Assembly (NCBI RefSeq): GCF_003473485.1
Contig: NC_053048.1
Coordinates: forward strand, 26,281,255 to 26,345,254
Length of the DNA stretch: 64,000 bases
Origin: Medicago truncatula
Taxonomy: Eukaryota > Streptophyta > Magnoliopsida > Fabales > Fabaceae
Direction of reading: 5' to 3'
Shown: positions 47,816 to 58,693 of the stretch, one piece after another
Position numbering within the stretch: the stretch's first letter is position 1
How the letters are laid out: each line of letters starts with the position of its first letter
Made by a program: the position numbers and the translations under genes
The notes under the pieces: model-generated
Database searches by the model: none
What the model saw: only the letters and a program-made list of their open reading frames with translations
Told to the model about the DNA's origin: nothing

Positions 47816-47995
47816 AATAATGTTTTTTGTGAATTATGAATTTAATGCCACGTTTTTTGTGAATGTGTGCGCACGTGCGTGCGAGCAAAGGTGCTTTGAT
47901 TACTTAATTCATAAAGATACAAGAAATAGTGCATCATATATAAGACATTTTATTGAAAATAGAAATTCATTAAGACTCATCATCCAAAATCCATG
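47816..47995. repeat. Partial copy of the 458-bp repeat
   Basis: It matches about 44345-44519 of the tandem array, from gttttttgtgaattat to catcatccaaaatcc. Its right edge is exactly where homology of the truncated F-box gene ends, so its arrival removed the 3' part of that gene. Confidence 0.85.
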
Positions 47996-48353
47996 AGTAA
48001 TGGAAGACACTCCTAAATCGGATGGAAGGACAGAAGGGTACGATGGTTAATGGATCCTGGAGCAAACGACTAACAGGAAATGGTACGACACTGCAATCCA
48101 ACTCGTCTTTAGATGTGGACCGGTTTGAAACCATTGCTAAGTGTGTGTTCCACGGGGATCGATGAAGATGCAATTTGGCTAAGGCAGGATTAGAAATTAG
48201 GGTTTTCCAAGATTTGCAAACACATTTGAATTGCATAAGAGTTTTGACAGGAAGTCGTGAAAGGATGTCTGTGATGAGTTCATCAAGGAGAACTAACGTC
48301 GGAGCACCGCCGTTTGAATGCTGAGACTTTAGCGGAGGATCGGAATTCGTCAT
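47970..48353 (-). pseudogene. Truncated F-box gene
   Basis: This is an open frame of 127 codons from the ATG at 48353. It has a good F-box (LLDELITDILSRLPVKTLMQ, FKCVCKSWKTLI) and is closely similar to the intact F-box gene at 55949-57205 over the first roughly 115 residues. At 47996 homology stops and the frame runs eight codons into the 458-bp repeat before a stop. The whole F-box-associated (substrate-binding) part is lost. A short F-box-only protein could still be made and bind SKP1, but it is most simply a pseudogene. Confidence 0.8.
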
Positions 48354-49950
48354 GAGAGGCGGTTGTGTTGTGTACGGTGGTGAGTATGAAGATTGCAGTG
48401 ATGTTGTTTGGTGTTCAAAATGGAGCAGACTCTACAGTTCTTCCTCCGCTTCACATAAACTTAATTAAACAACGTCGTGTTGGTATGCACGTGATTTGGC
48501 TAAGAGGTGTGTTGTTATTTGAACAACCATTTGAGTGACCACCACTATTTACAAAGAAAAGTAGATAGTGACACGGAAACTAAAGTAATAGAGAGAGAAA
48601 GTAAAAAAATAAGAGCAATAATATTTGTACATCCATTTGCATGACAACTTTAGTGACAATCTTATTTTTCTCTCTTCTTATGGGTCAAAATAATGGAGAG
48701 AGAAAAAGGAAGAGAGAGGATAAGACTATCATATGAGTATTAGAGATAAAGTTGTACAAAAGTTGTCACAAATTGGTTGTACAAACATCATTTCTCAAAA
48801 AATAATGTGAGTATGAGAGATAAAGTTGTCACATAGGTAAAATGATTGTGAAAATATCATTTCTGTTTGGCCGAAATATGGTCTTTCACAATACATAAGT
48901 AATTTTCTTGTAAAAAAAAAAGTAATTTCCATTATTTTTTTTAGGAAAACCAAAATATTAGTTTTTTTTTTTTTTCTTTTGAAAGAACCAAAATATTGTT
49001 TGTTTATTGTATTTTTTTGTTTATTTTAAACTATAAAAAGTGTTGTCCCGACAGAAAGAAAAAAAAGTGAGATAGGTTTTGCTCAATACTACCTCCTTCC
49101 CTAAATAGTAAATATATAACTTTTAGTTAAAATAACATGTATTAAATTAAGAAAGTTGTTAGTCGTATTAAATTTATATAATTACTATTGTTTTTATAAA
49201 TTTTTCTTTGAGAGGAAAAATTAGTTTATGTTTTAAACATAGTATTTATTGTTGATTGAAGAAAAAATGCAAAATAATTAAGGGTATTGTCGCGTCATTT
49301 TTTGGAGATCAAAGCTATTTGATTAGCTTTTAACTCACTGATTATTTCACGACTGAACATTTAATTTTTTAAGAAAAAGGGGAAAAAAGTTCAAAACTAC
49401 CCCATTTGAAAAAAAAAATGGGTTCGGGGTTAGTTACATAAATGAAAGGTATTAGCACCTTTTATGTTCGTAGTACTCTACGGCAACCTCTTGATTTTAT
49501 TTAATTAATGTGCTATAACTTTCTTGCTTATTTTGAAAATAAGGAATTAAAGTGGAAAATGACGTTTGATTTGTTGAGTGTTTTTTATTAGTTTTGAAAA
49601 GGGTTTTAAAATGAAAAGGCAAGTGGCAAATAATAATTAATGTTGATTGCAATTTTGATTTATGAAAGAATAAAATCAAGAGGATCACTTGATTTAGGAT
49701 CAAGGTTTGTTTATGAAAATGTTTTTGAAGTTTTGTACTATTTGCATGTTTTCGTTGTTTTTGAATAATTGGACTAAAATTAAACTAACAGAGCATAAAA
49801 ATAAAACGTAGGACCTTTGACCTAAACTACTAAGCATAAAAGTAAACATACACGCACACATGCACCTAAAACTATTTCATAAAAGCCTATTATACATTCT
49901 AGGGTCTGCAAAAAACGAAAATAAAGAAATAAATTACATTAGAGCCTAAT
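48354..49950. other. Repeat-rich gene-free stretch
   Basis: It contains a probable inverted-repeat element at about 48622-48788 (tttgtacatccatttgcatgacaa versus inverted ttgtcacaaattggttgtaca) and a decayed Stowaway relative at about 49088-49290. At 49400-49490 there is a piece (gggttcggggttagttac, aaaggtattagcacc) resembling internal repeats of long legume retrotransposons. No gene is supported. Confidence 0.45.
49088..49290. mobile_element. Decayed Stowaway MITE relative
   Basis: It starts ctacctccttccctaaata and shares long blocks with 13490-13660 (ttaagaaagttgttagt, taattactattgttttta, tatttattgttgattgaag). The right inverted end is missing. Confidence 0.7.
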
Positions 49951-50095
49951 TACATTCTAAACCGCTATAAAATAATTTAAAGATGCTAAAATAAAAAAAG
50001 AATGCAACATGAAATGAAATGAGATGCAGTGAAATAAATAAAACTAAAATGCATAGAAAATGAACAAACCAGAAAAGAAGCAAATAGAAAATGCA

Positions 50096-50102
50096 TGTGT
50101 GT

Positions 50103-50133
<31 letters not shown>

Positions 50134-50136
50134 GGG
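50096..50136. repeat. (GT)n(G)n microsatellite
   Basis: About nine GT units run into a stretch of about 22 G. The length is doubtful, since such tracts are often misread. Confidence 0.85.
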
Positions 50137-50139
50137 CAG

Positions 50140-51570
50140 CAGTATAAAAGGGGGTGCAGGAATTAAAGGGAAGGCCGGGTTCGGTTCGGTTCAGACTTGG
50201 GTCGGGGTTAAAGGAACCGAACCGGCTCAAAGAATATATAAAGGTGGTTAAAAGAACCGAACCGGTTCTGAATGCATTGTTCACCAAGGTCAAGGTGTTT
50301 CCTCAATAGGGAATCAGGTAATTTATTTGCCATGACTCTTCTTCTGACTTAATAATTTTACTCAAGAATGACACTGTAAAATGCTTTCAATTTTCCAGTT
50401 TTTTGCTGGGTGAATCACAAACTGGGAAAGCACTCTGGCAGAGTATACATTATGCATGCTGACAGCTGAATAAGCTGATGACAGTTTATATATAAGCTCA
50501 TGTACATTAAACAAAGCTTGCATTCATAGACTTCAACTATATAACTCAATCTATGTAAGAACTTAAATACAATAAATGATAACAATTATATAAAATGAAA
50601 CTTTCTTAGGAACAGATTCTACATTATATTAGAAAAATCCACCATAGTTGTGTTCCTGCATTACTCATTATCAGTCTGCTTTAGTGATTGAACAAGGGTA
50701 GTGATATTGTGGTAAAGAGGATTCACACTCTTGAACTGCTCTACAGTTTTTCATGCATTTATTTTGCTCATTTTCTGATCATTCCACGATCCTCCTCACA
50801 GCTTTTTCAATTCATTCCCGACTCACCACCTTGTTTAGTGGACCAAACGGACCAAACGGTGATAAGCTCCACTCACATGAACCAACCTCCACTTCAAGCC
50901 CATGATCCTTAGTAACCAAAGGGCAATAATCTCCACTCACATGGACCCACCACCATCCGAAACCCATGAACCTCAGGAACCAACCTCTCATTCAAAAACT
51001 TGGTCACTAAATCTGGGTATGCAAATCAACTATTGTTGTATCAACATAAAAATTGTTCTAGGTTGGTTGATTGGGGTTATATCAATATCTCCCTTATAGT
51101 TGTGCGAAGGGCCAAATCATCATTCTACGGTTGTCCATGGACTTTTAAGATATTTGTTTTCTTCATTTGCTTTGATGGTTTGGATATGTTTCAGTAATAA
51201 ACACCATTGTAGTTTAGTTAACTCAAAAGTATTGTATATCTATGTCAGGTTTGTATTTTTTAATTGATCACGAGGTATACAAAATCATTGTTAGCCAAAC
51301 AGAAAACTACTTCTATGATTAAAAATAAAGAAACCATGTTAAAGTATTGAATGCGGATGAATAAGAATAAAATTAAAATTAAGATTGTCAAAAAGAAACA
51401 AAAGACCAAACACCTTACTTGAATGCTTTGGCGTTGAGCATCAGAATAAATATTGGAAAAGGTGTAGTGACCAAAATGAATATAGACCAAACACCTTAGT
51501 TTTGGTCGATCTTGTATTATTAGAAGTTGAGAAAATGAGAGATGTAGAATATGATGAAAGCAACTGAATG
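50140..51570. other. Gene-free stretch
   Basis: It includes short direct repeats aaccgaaccgg (50213, 50254) and a duplicated ctccactcacatg motif (50867, 50931). No supported gene; open frames are short and overlap on both strands. Confidence 0.4.
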
Positions 51571-51703
51571 TCGTAAAATGATTTTCATTGAGTGATTCTG
51601 TTACTATTGAGGCTAGTGTGACGTAATAACCTGTAAGGCAAGCTCCTCACTGGTTGCAAACATCAACAGAGACACTAAGCGCAAAATCTATATATAATAC
51701 TCC

Positions 51704-52764
51704 TTTTTTTGGAACAGCTTATATTATTATCACCAACTTATACGAGAAGTACAAACTGTAGGCGAAGGCAAAAACGCCAAAAGGAAGCAATATAGGGCTG
51801 CGGCAAGCGCAGGACTAAGGCCAAAAGGCAACTTCCAAAACAAAAAAGCTGAAAACCCCCAAAACAGCTCCCTACACCAGCAAAACAGCAGGCCAAAAAC
51901 GCAAACCTGCCACATTACAGTAGCAGAAATCCTGCTGAAACCAGCAGCCAGCAACACCAAGAGTCCCGGACACCTCTAAAACTACCCCAACTATCTCAAT
52001 AAACATTCCTTGGGGTTCCAACACCACTCGTAATAGAGGCACGGAGGACTCTTTAGTCTAGACACCGCCCAATTCCACGAAACAAAGTTTTTTCTTCCCA
52101 ATCTCCCCACTCCAACATTCAAAATGTTGAAACAGAGATTGAGGTGTAATCAACCACACACCAACCACACTTTGAATATCAAATGACAATTAAGGAAAAG
52201 ATGTGCCGGCGTTTCTTCCACATCTTCACAAAACACACACCTAATCGAAAACTCCATTGGTAACATTTGCCGCCTAAAGAGATTAACTTTGGTAGGAATA
52301 CGGTCTAGGAGCAATTGCCAAGAGAAAACCACCAATTTAGAGGGCGCCGGACTTTTCCACACCGACTCAAACAGCAATTTTTTAGTTGCCGTCAAAGGCT
52401 CATGGGGCATAACCAATTCCAGAAGAAACCGAAAACTTCCCTTCCTCCTCCAACTTCCACCACCAATAATCAACCGACCCCATTTTCACTCATCCCTCCA
52501 CCTCATCAAGGAGATTTTGTAATAAACTTTCTTCCCACGCAAAAAGATTTCTCCTCCAAATTAGATTCCAAGCACCTCCTTCCTCTCCATCCGCCCAAAC
52601 TTCCCCCACCATAGCATCTTTTTGACTAGAAATAGAGAAAACCTCGGGTATGCTAGGCAAAGTGCCTCATTACCCACCCAAATATCTAGCCAAAACCTAG
52701 TACTCTCCCCATTCCCCACATTCCTCACCACCTCCCTATTAAACCAATTCACCCCCATCGCTCC
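51704..52764 (-). mobile_element. 5'-truncated LINE with target-site duplication
   Basis: This is a minus-strand non-LTR element of 1061 bp. Protein pieces, in order and in shifted frames, are NVGNGESTRFWLDIWVGNEA (about 52720), LVVFSWQLLLDRIPTKVNLF (about 52345) and the zinc-binding RCVFCEDVEETPAHLFLNCH (about 52235). A 3' UTR ends in a seven-A tail at 51704-51710. It is flanked by a 16-bp duplication with one mismatch (ctatatataatactcc at 51688-51703; ctatatatactactcc at 52765-52780), the signature of target-primed reverse transcription. It sits inside one copy of the duplicated block described below. Confidence 0.85.
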
Positions 52765-52780
52765 CTATATATACTACTCC

Positions 52781-53210
52781 TGAATTCAAGAAAATTCATA
52801 CAGAGAAGGAGATAATGCCTTTAAGCCATCAGCACATGATCAAATACATGACTGTGCATAAATCAAAGTTATTTACTAAGGACCCTGTACCTGCGATCTG
52901 CACCGGGACCTATCCCTGCACCCTCGCAATGGCTTCACTACTGGATAAAATGGAGTCTGATTGGGTGAAAATGGTTGATAGCAGGAGCAATTCAAAACGA
53001 TGTAAAAATTCGCAGACAATGTCAAAGAAAGATAACCCAACCATAGATTATTAATATTTATATTATGCAAATCTTATCCAACTGAAAATATTCTTATTAT
53101 ACCCAAATGGTAATCCAAAATGTGTGCTTGAATCACTTAAAAGAGTTGGAGACTTTCATTGACCCTTACACTACTAATAGGAATACAACTGTAAAACAGC
53201 ACAAATAGAG
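52781..53210. repeat. Duplicated non-coding block, copy 1 (right part)
   Basis: Together with about 51575-51687 on the other side of the LINE, this forms one copy of a block that recurs at about 54040-54610. Shared pieces include gaggaccctgta, gaaaatrgttgatagca-gagcaa, atgtgtgcttgaat, and on the left ttgagtgattctgt and aggctagtgt. It is diverged and no gene is recognised in it. Confidence 0.65.
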
Positions 53211-53602
53211 AGGCTAATTTCTATAAACACTTTCAAAAAATCCAAAAGAAGCATCAAGAAAGCCATAAATAAATGACCAAAAGCATTTTTATGCTTAATA
53301 TCTACATGGATAACCTAGTTGTTAACATGGTAATTGTGATATGGTAACTCAATTTGTTCAATTAGAAATCAGTTGGAATTCAATCCAAAGTCATGTTCAC
53401 CAGTAAGTAAAAACAAGGGGTGGTTCCGTTCAGCCAGTATGAACGTTTATACAATACAAACCCATGTTGTCAAATTTCCACAGGGGCTTTATGTGTCACC
53501 AACCCATTGTCTTGTTTCTCGATTGAACCTTTCAGAGTAAATGGGTATAATTTGGAACAACAAAACTAAATTGCAACTTACAAATATTGAGCATGAAAGG
53601 AA

Positions 53603-53643
<41 letters not shown>

Positions 53644-54039
53644 CAGACAAATTAAAGCGTGTAATATTGATCAGCTACATACCTGGGCATTGTGATTTGT
53701 GATGGTGAGCACTCCAGCACAAATCCCCTCAGCCATTAATTCCAACCACAATTACAGGATGTTTCAAGATCAACCTCTGTGGCACCCTTCTCACCACCAT
53801 CCCTCTCGTGAATTGAAATTGAAACCCTCTTCTGTGCACAAAACCCTTCATCATCCACAGGACTCAATCCCAATCCCTGCCTCCAAATACTGCTCCTTAT
53901 TGAGACAACAGAGATTCACAAAGCAAATATAAACCACCGAATTGGCTTCCCTCGAGTTGAGCCAACTCAAACACTCATCATCATCACCATCATCATAATC
54001 AACGCCAAACATAAGGAAAGTAATTGCATTTGGTAAAAT
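53211..54039. other. Stretch with one weak exon candidate
   Basis: It contains an A tract plus (TA)n at about 53600-53642. On the minus strand, MAEGICAGVLTITNHNAQ (53735 to about 53682) ends at a donor-like CAG/GTATGTAG. The upstream minus-strand sequence is also open (FCAQKRVSISIHERDGG). It could be an exon of an unrecognised gene, but no further exons were found. Confidence 0.3.
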
Positions 54040-54610
54040 TACTTTAATTGAGTGATTCTGTGACAGTATTCATATTTAGACAACCTGCCAAAATTAGGCT
54101 AGTGTAATAGTTGCTAATATAAAAATCGCCTAACAGCCTGTGAGGTAAGTTTGTCACTGGTCGCAAGGAATCTACAGAGATACTTGCAACAATACACTAC
54201 TTGTATATTAGTCCTCGAGTAGTACCAGTTTTTCGTGAAAATTCATGCATTTCAAGCTTAAAACACAAAGCAAGAAACTGAAGAAAAGAAAAAGTATAGA
54301 AATCAAAGTCAGTTGCCGAGGACCCTGTAATTGTACCTGCACCTCTACCATGGATTTACTACCGAATAAAATAGTTAAGTGCGTGAAAATAGTTGATAGC
54401 AAGAGCAATTTAAACCCTAGGAAAAATTCATAGATAATGCCAAAGAAAGGCCATCCAACCATGCTATTGATATTAAATATCGTACGCAAGTACAAAAATA
54501 TTACTAATATACTCAAATGGTCATGCAAAATGTGTGCTTGAATAACCAAGTGTTAAAGACTTCCATTAGCCCTTACACAAATAAGAGTACAGTTGCAAAA
54601 CAACATATAT
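54040..54610. repeat. Duplicated non-coding block, copy 2
   Basis: This is the LINE-free counterpart of 51575-53210. Because it lacks the LINE, the duplication predates the LINE insertion or the LINE struck after copying. Confidence 0.65.
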
Positions 54611-55071
54611 TTTCTGGTAAATTACTACAAACACTTTCAAAGAGGGCCGTAAATGTCTTATACAAAATGAGTACTAAAACTGAAGAAAATGTAGATCCAA
54701 TAAGACTCTTTTTCCCTTTCTTCCTGCCATCCTGCAACAACCGTCAATAATGCCAGATGTGCTTGAAGTTGAGGTTGTGGTCCTGTGATTCAAGAAAGAC
54801 CCGTATTACACAGGAGTGAGAAACATCTAAAACAAAATATAGAACAAAAACACAGAAAAAACGAATGCATAATCCTCAAAAGTGAAGCCACATTCCATTG
54901 TGAAAAAAATAAGAGAGAAATCAGCTTCAAGTTTGATGCCTAAAAGCCAATACCACAGGTGACAAGACAGTTATGATATAAAAAGGTAGATTTGACTACA
55001 ATATCATTATCAAGTACAAAAATAAAAAAATCATCGTGTTCAAAATTAGTTTGGATATACTAGAACCCAAG

Positions 55072-55423
55072 GTAGTCAGGAACGAGTCCCAGCACGTAGG
55101 ATCACACGATCTTACGTGCCACAGCACCTCGACCGTGCTTCGATCCTACTTACGAACTGTGTTTTCTCTGTTTTGCTTTGTTTCCTCTGTTTTTTGCCGT
55201 TTTTTCCTCTGTTTTTCTCTGTTTTATTGCTTGGTTCCTCTGTTTTTCCTCTAATATCTCTGTTTTTATGCTTGGCTCCCCTGTTTTCCCTCTATTTTCC
55301 CTATATATTTCTCTCAATTCTATCGACAACCTATCGATCCTACTTACGAACCGTGTTACGTTCCTCGTGTTTACGTTCTTTCACCGGCCGACCGATCCTA
55401 CGCTGGAACTCGTTCCTGACTAC
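55072..55423. mobile_element. Inverted-repeat element, about 352 bp
   Basis: The ends gtagtcaggaacgag and ctcgttcctgactac are perfect inverses. Sub-terminal motifs cgatcctacttacgaac occur twice (about 55139 and 55335). The middle is a run of cctctgtttttt units that give long but meaningless open frames. A target duplication is not obvious, so the superfamily is open. Confidence 0.65.
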
Positions 55424-55948
55424 ATTGAGAACTGGTATAAACAAAACGAAACCAAGAATAAATCAAATGTATGTGTGTGTACAATACAATTACAAAGTAT
55501 AAGTATAGCACAATCATTATCTATAACAAAGTTTTGAATTATATGAAATTAAATGTCAGTTTGATGAGAAAATGATGTTTCATTTTCTCATCTATCTATA
55601 GATCAATAAATTTGCCCAAGTCTAAAGATAGTTGTAACCAACCTATTGACATGTTTCACGCTTTAACATTAGACTCTACTACTTTTTAAGACTTTTTTCC
55701 CTGCATTTCAATTTTAATTAATGTTTTATCCTCCCAAATTGAGAACAACTTCATACATTAGTTTGGGATAAAATGTTCTGAATAGCAGCCAAATAAAGAT
55801 CATTCAAGAGTCGTTGAATTTCGTTTTGGGAGGACCGAGGACCATCTTTAAGTTATAATAATATATAAAAACAAACTCATTCAGTTCAATGATTATAAAA
55901 CACTTAAAATTAATTCAAACAATTAAATCATTGAATAGAAACTTACTC
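55424..55948. other. AT-rich 3' flank of the F-box gene
   Basis: No other feature is seen. AT-rich DNA just downstream of the F-box stop may carry its poly(A) site. Confidence 0.4.
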
Positions 55949-57205
55949 TCAAAAGATTGAAACTAAGCTTTCAACATAATCCTTGGTATGAAACCACAAT
56001 ATTTCATTGTCAACAGATGTAATTTGCTCTACCGTTTTATCTCTCCAGTTATAGATAATTGCATGGTTGTCATAACCATCGTAGCCTTGTTGATTGCTTG
56101 CCATTATAAGTGTGTTGTCACTCTCAGAAAGGTAAAATGGATACAAATACAATTGAGAACCATAGTCCAGTGAATCACTAATGCCATAATCAATTTGAAG
56201 GTCCTGAAAACTAATTTTGAGGAATTGAGTCCAAGAGTCTTGAACTCCGTACTCCATCATCAACCATAAAACAAAATGGGTCTCCTTGGAACGGTGAGAA
56301 AAACATAGACAATCCATCAATACAGTAACAGCTGGATCAACAGGTGGTACATCAACAAATCCCTGAGGTGGCCGCAAATGTTGGTACGTCTCGGTAGTCA
56401 GATCAAGTGAGAGGATGAGAAATTGATCAATTGAAATATCATTCCACTCATATTCGGTCTTATTTTGAATAGTCAACCAGTTAATAGTGCCACTCACATA
56501 AACACCATTATTCACATATGGATGACAACGACTAGCATCAATATCAAAAGGAACAATGGGAAAATTCGGAATATCTCTCCAAATATTATCACTCAAACTA
56601 AAAAGTTTGACCTCGTCTGCAGAAAAAGCCACCACCTTATAAGTGTCATTTGAAATATCATATCCAAATGTTAACCTGAAAAACTCGTTTAAACACCCTA
56701 ATTCTTCAGATAATGTGTTTGTGGCTGGGTTCCAAAAACGAAACCAATCATGTTCTTCCTCCTCGTATATTAAAGAATAACAGCGTAAACAGTACAATCC
56801 ATTACAGGAACCAATGATGATACAACAATCCATATTACCCAATACGTAGTAAGGATCATCAGGAATGGCGACATTCCTCAATAGGTGGTAAGGTTCGAAG
56901 GGTGTGATTGTTAACGGAGCCTCAATCAAATGACTTACCGGAAAGGGTACGACACTGAAATTGGACTCGTCGTCAGATGACCGGTCTGAAACCAGTGTGA
57001 GGTGTGTGTTCCGCGGCGAACGCTGAAGATGGAGTTTGGCGAAGGAAGGATCATGAGAAATTAGGGTTTTCCATGATTTGCAAACACATTTGAATTGCAT
57101 AAGAGTTTTGACAGGAAGTCGTGACAGGATATCCACGATGAGTTCATCAAGGAGGAGAGATGTTGGAGCCCCACCGTTTGATTGCGGAGGATCGGAATTT
57201 GACAT
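55949..57205 (-). CDS. F-box protein with F-box-associated domain
   Basis: This is an intact single-exon gene of 418 codons. The F-box at about residues 18-58 (LLLDELIVDILSRLPVKTLM, FKCVCKSWKTLIS) binds SKP1 in SCF ubiquitin ligases. The rest has the layout of the F-box-associated/kelch-type family common in legumes: GSCNGLYCL near residue 132, FRFWNPATNTLSEELG, LTFGYDISNDTYKVV and INWL, then a C-terminal beta-rich part that binds the substrate. The target is unknown. The start at 57205 aligns with the truncated paralogue at 48353 (MSNSDPP / MTNSDPP). No frameshift is seen. It likely acts in cytosol or nucleus. Members of this family turn over fast, so no orthologous function should be assumed. 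Confidence 0.9.
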   Translation of the reverse strand: MSNSDPPQSNGGAPTSLLLDELIVDILSRLPVKTLMQFKCVCKSWKTLISHDPSFAKLHLQRSPRNTHLTLVSDRSSDDESNFSVVPFPVSHLIEAPLTITPFEPYHLLRNVAIPDDPYYVLGNMDCCIIIGSCNGLYCLRCYSLIYEEEEHDWFRFWNPATNTLSEELGCLNEFFRLTFGYDISNDTYKVVAFSADEVKLFSLSDNIWRDIPNFPIVPFDIDASRCHPYVNNGVYVSGTINWLTIQNKTEYEWNDISIDQFLILSLDLTTETYQHLRPPQGFVDVPPVDPAVTVLMDCLCFSHRSKETHFVLWLMMEYGVQDSWTQFLKISFQDLQIDYGISDSLDYGSQLYLYPFYLSESDNTLIMASNQQGYDGYDNHAIIYNWRDKTVEQITSVDNEILWFHTKDYVESLVSIF

Positions 57206-57494
57206 GAGATGCTCGTGACTAGGAAGATTGCAATTGATTTGTTGTTGTTCAAATTTGAGATTTTTTATTTTTTGGGTTAATTTGAGATTTGAGATTGAAC
57301 TACAGAAGTGTTAAAACACTAATGAACATTAGAGCATATCCAGGAGCATTGATTTGTTGCCTTACTTAGCCATATTATTTTGAGTAGTGCAATATCCAGG
57401 AAGGATAAGCACAACGAACATCCCGAAACAACATCTGGATTTTAATTGGTAGTCAAACTTTCAATTTTCTTATTTGGTGGAAAACATGGTCAAC

Positions 57495-57670
57495 ATCCTC
57501 TCCATTTATAAATTTTTTTATTTGTTGCAATTTAGAAAGAGATAGATACAAAAAATAAGTTGTGGGTCCTATCACTAAGTGGGTTCCACCATCATTAATT
57601 ATTTTTTACTTTTTATGTGTCTTTATCTCTCTAAATGGAATAAATGGAGAAATTTATAGATGGAGAGGAT
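57495..57670. mobile_element. MITE-like inverted-repeat element
   Basis: Inverted ends atcctctccatttataaattt and aaatttatagatggagaggat enclose about 130 bp of AT-rich DNA. Target duplication was not identified. Confidence 0.6.
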
Positions 57671-57834
57671 ATTTACCCGAAAACATGGGAGGAAAATGGG
57701 AAAGTTTAGGAAAAATACACCTTCGCTATTTTTCACGAAAATTGCAGTATACACAACATTACGCTATTTTTTTTTTCTTTTTCTCATGCAATTGAAGGAG
57801 CAACTTTATATACCACGCATGTATTTTAACTAAA

Positions 57835-58016
57835 GGGTTTGTCTAACATGTGCAATATTGCACATGTTAAGGCAACTAAAAGTAGTAACTTTTCATTGAA
57901 AACCAACAATTATTTATTAAAAGTTACATATTTAATATAAAAAACACAAGTTCCAAGTCAAAGTTACTACTTTAAACTTCTTATCATGTGCAAATTTGCA
58001 CATGATAGAAAAACCC
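57835..58016. mobile_element. Mutator-like MITE with inner palindromes
   Basis: This 182-bp element starts GGGTTTGTCTAACATG and ends atgatagaaaaaCCC. It is flanked by perfect 9-bp duplications TTAACTAAA (57826-57834, 58017-58025). Near each end is a self-complementary core (aacatgtgcaatattgcacatgtt; atcatgtgcaaatttgcacatgat). A truncated relative is at about 36149-36290. Confidence 0.85.
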
Positions 58017-58029
58017 TTAACTAAAACCA

Positions 58030-58693
58030 CGAAACTGGCTATAATAAATATCGCTCAGTATAACAGTTTTTTATTTTAATGAAAAAATAATAATTTTGTT
58101 GTTTTAGGAAAAAAAATATTTCCCTCAAAATATAAAGGAAAAAAAATCAGAGTGGTGGCTGTGTGTTATTCTTGATTTTTGTTCATCAGTCCTTGTATTT
58201 AATTAATTTTATCAAGTATTTCCCAATTCAAAATTAAATTATTACTCTTTCTAGTCTCATTTATAAGACTTCTAAAAAAAAGTCTCATTTATAAGAGAAA
58301 TTTTGTTTTTTATATTTATTTAATAAATGATGTATTTAATTTTTAATAAAGATTAGATATATTGTTTATTGAACGAATATAAAAAATCAATTTTGTCTTG
58401 TAAATTATGAGATCGGATTAGATATATTGTTTAATTTCTAATAAAGACACACTTTGAATAAAACTTTCACATGTTTATTATGTCTTTAATGAATTGGGGT
58501 CCTCCGTTATTTTATGTTTATTTTCCACATCAAAGTTGACTACTTGATCAAAGTTGCCTACTTGGTCATATAAATATTGATTGCGTTAGAAAAGGTTGTG
58601 TGCAGAAAAGACAGCACAATCACCCTTGTTTCTTTTGTTGTGTAATTCTCTTTCAATAAGAAAGTGCTATTTTGGTGTTGTTTTCCTCTCAAT
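58030..58693 (+). promoter_or_regulatory. Upstream region of dioxygenase gene 2
   Basis: TATAAATA at 58569-58576, about 120 bp before the ATG, is a good TATA box. Upstream are Stowaway-like scraps (ctcatttataagacttct twice, about 58257 and 58285) and a direct repeat ggattagatatattgttta. The leader end ctctcaatATG is shared with gene 1. Confidence 0.55.

Noticed and set aside
55036-55537. Overlapping plus-strand frames up to 128 codons rich in Phe/Leu/Ser
   Set aside because: They are produced by cctctgttttt tandem units within an inverted-repeat element, and several frames are open at once.
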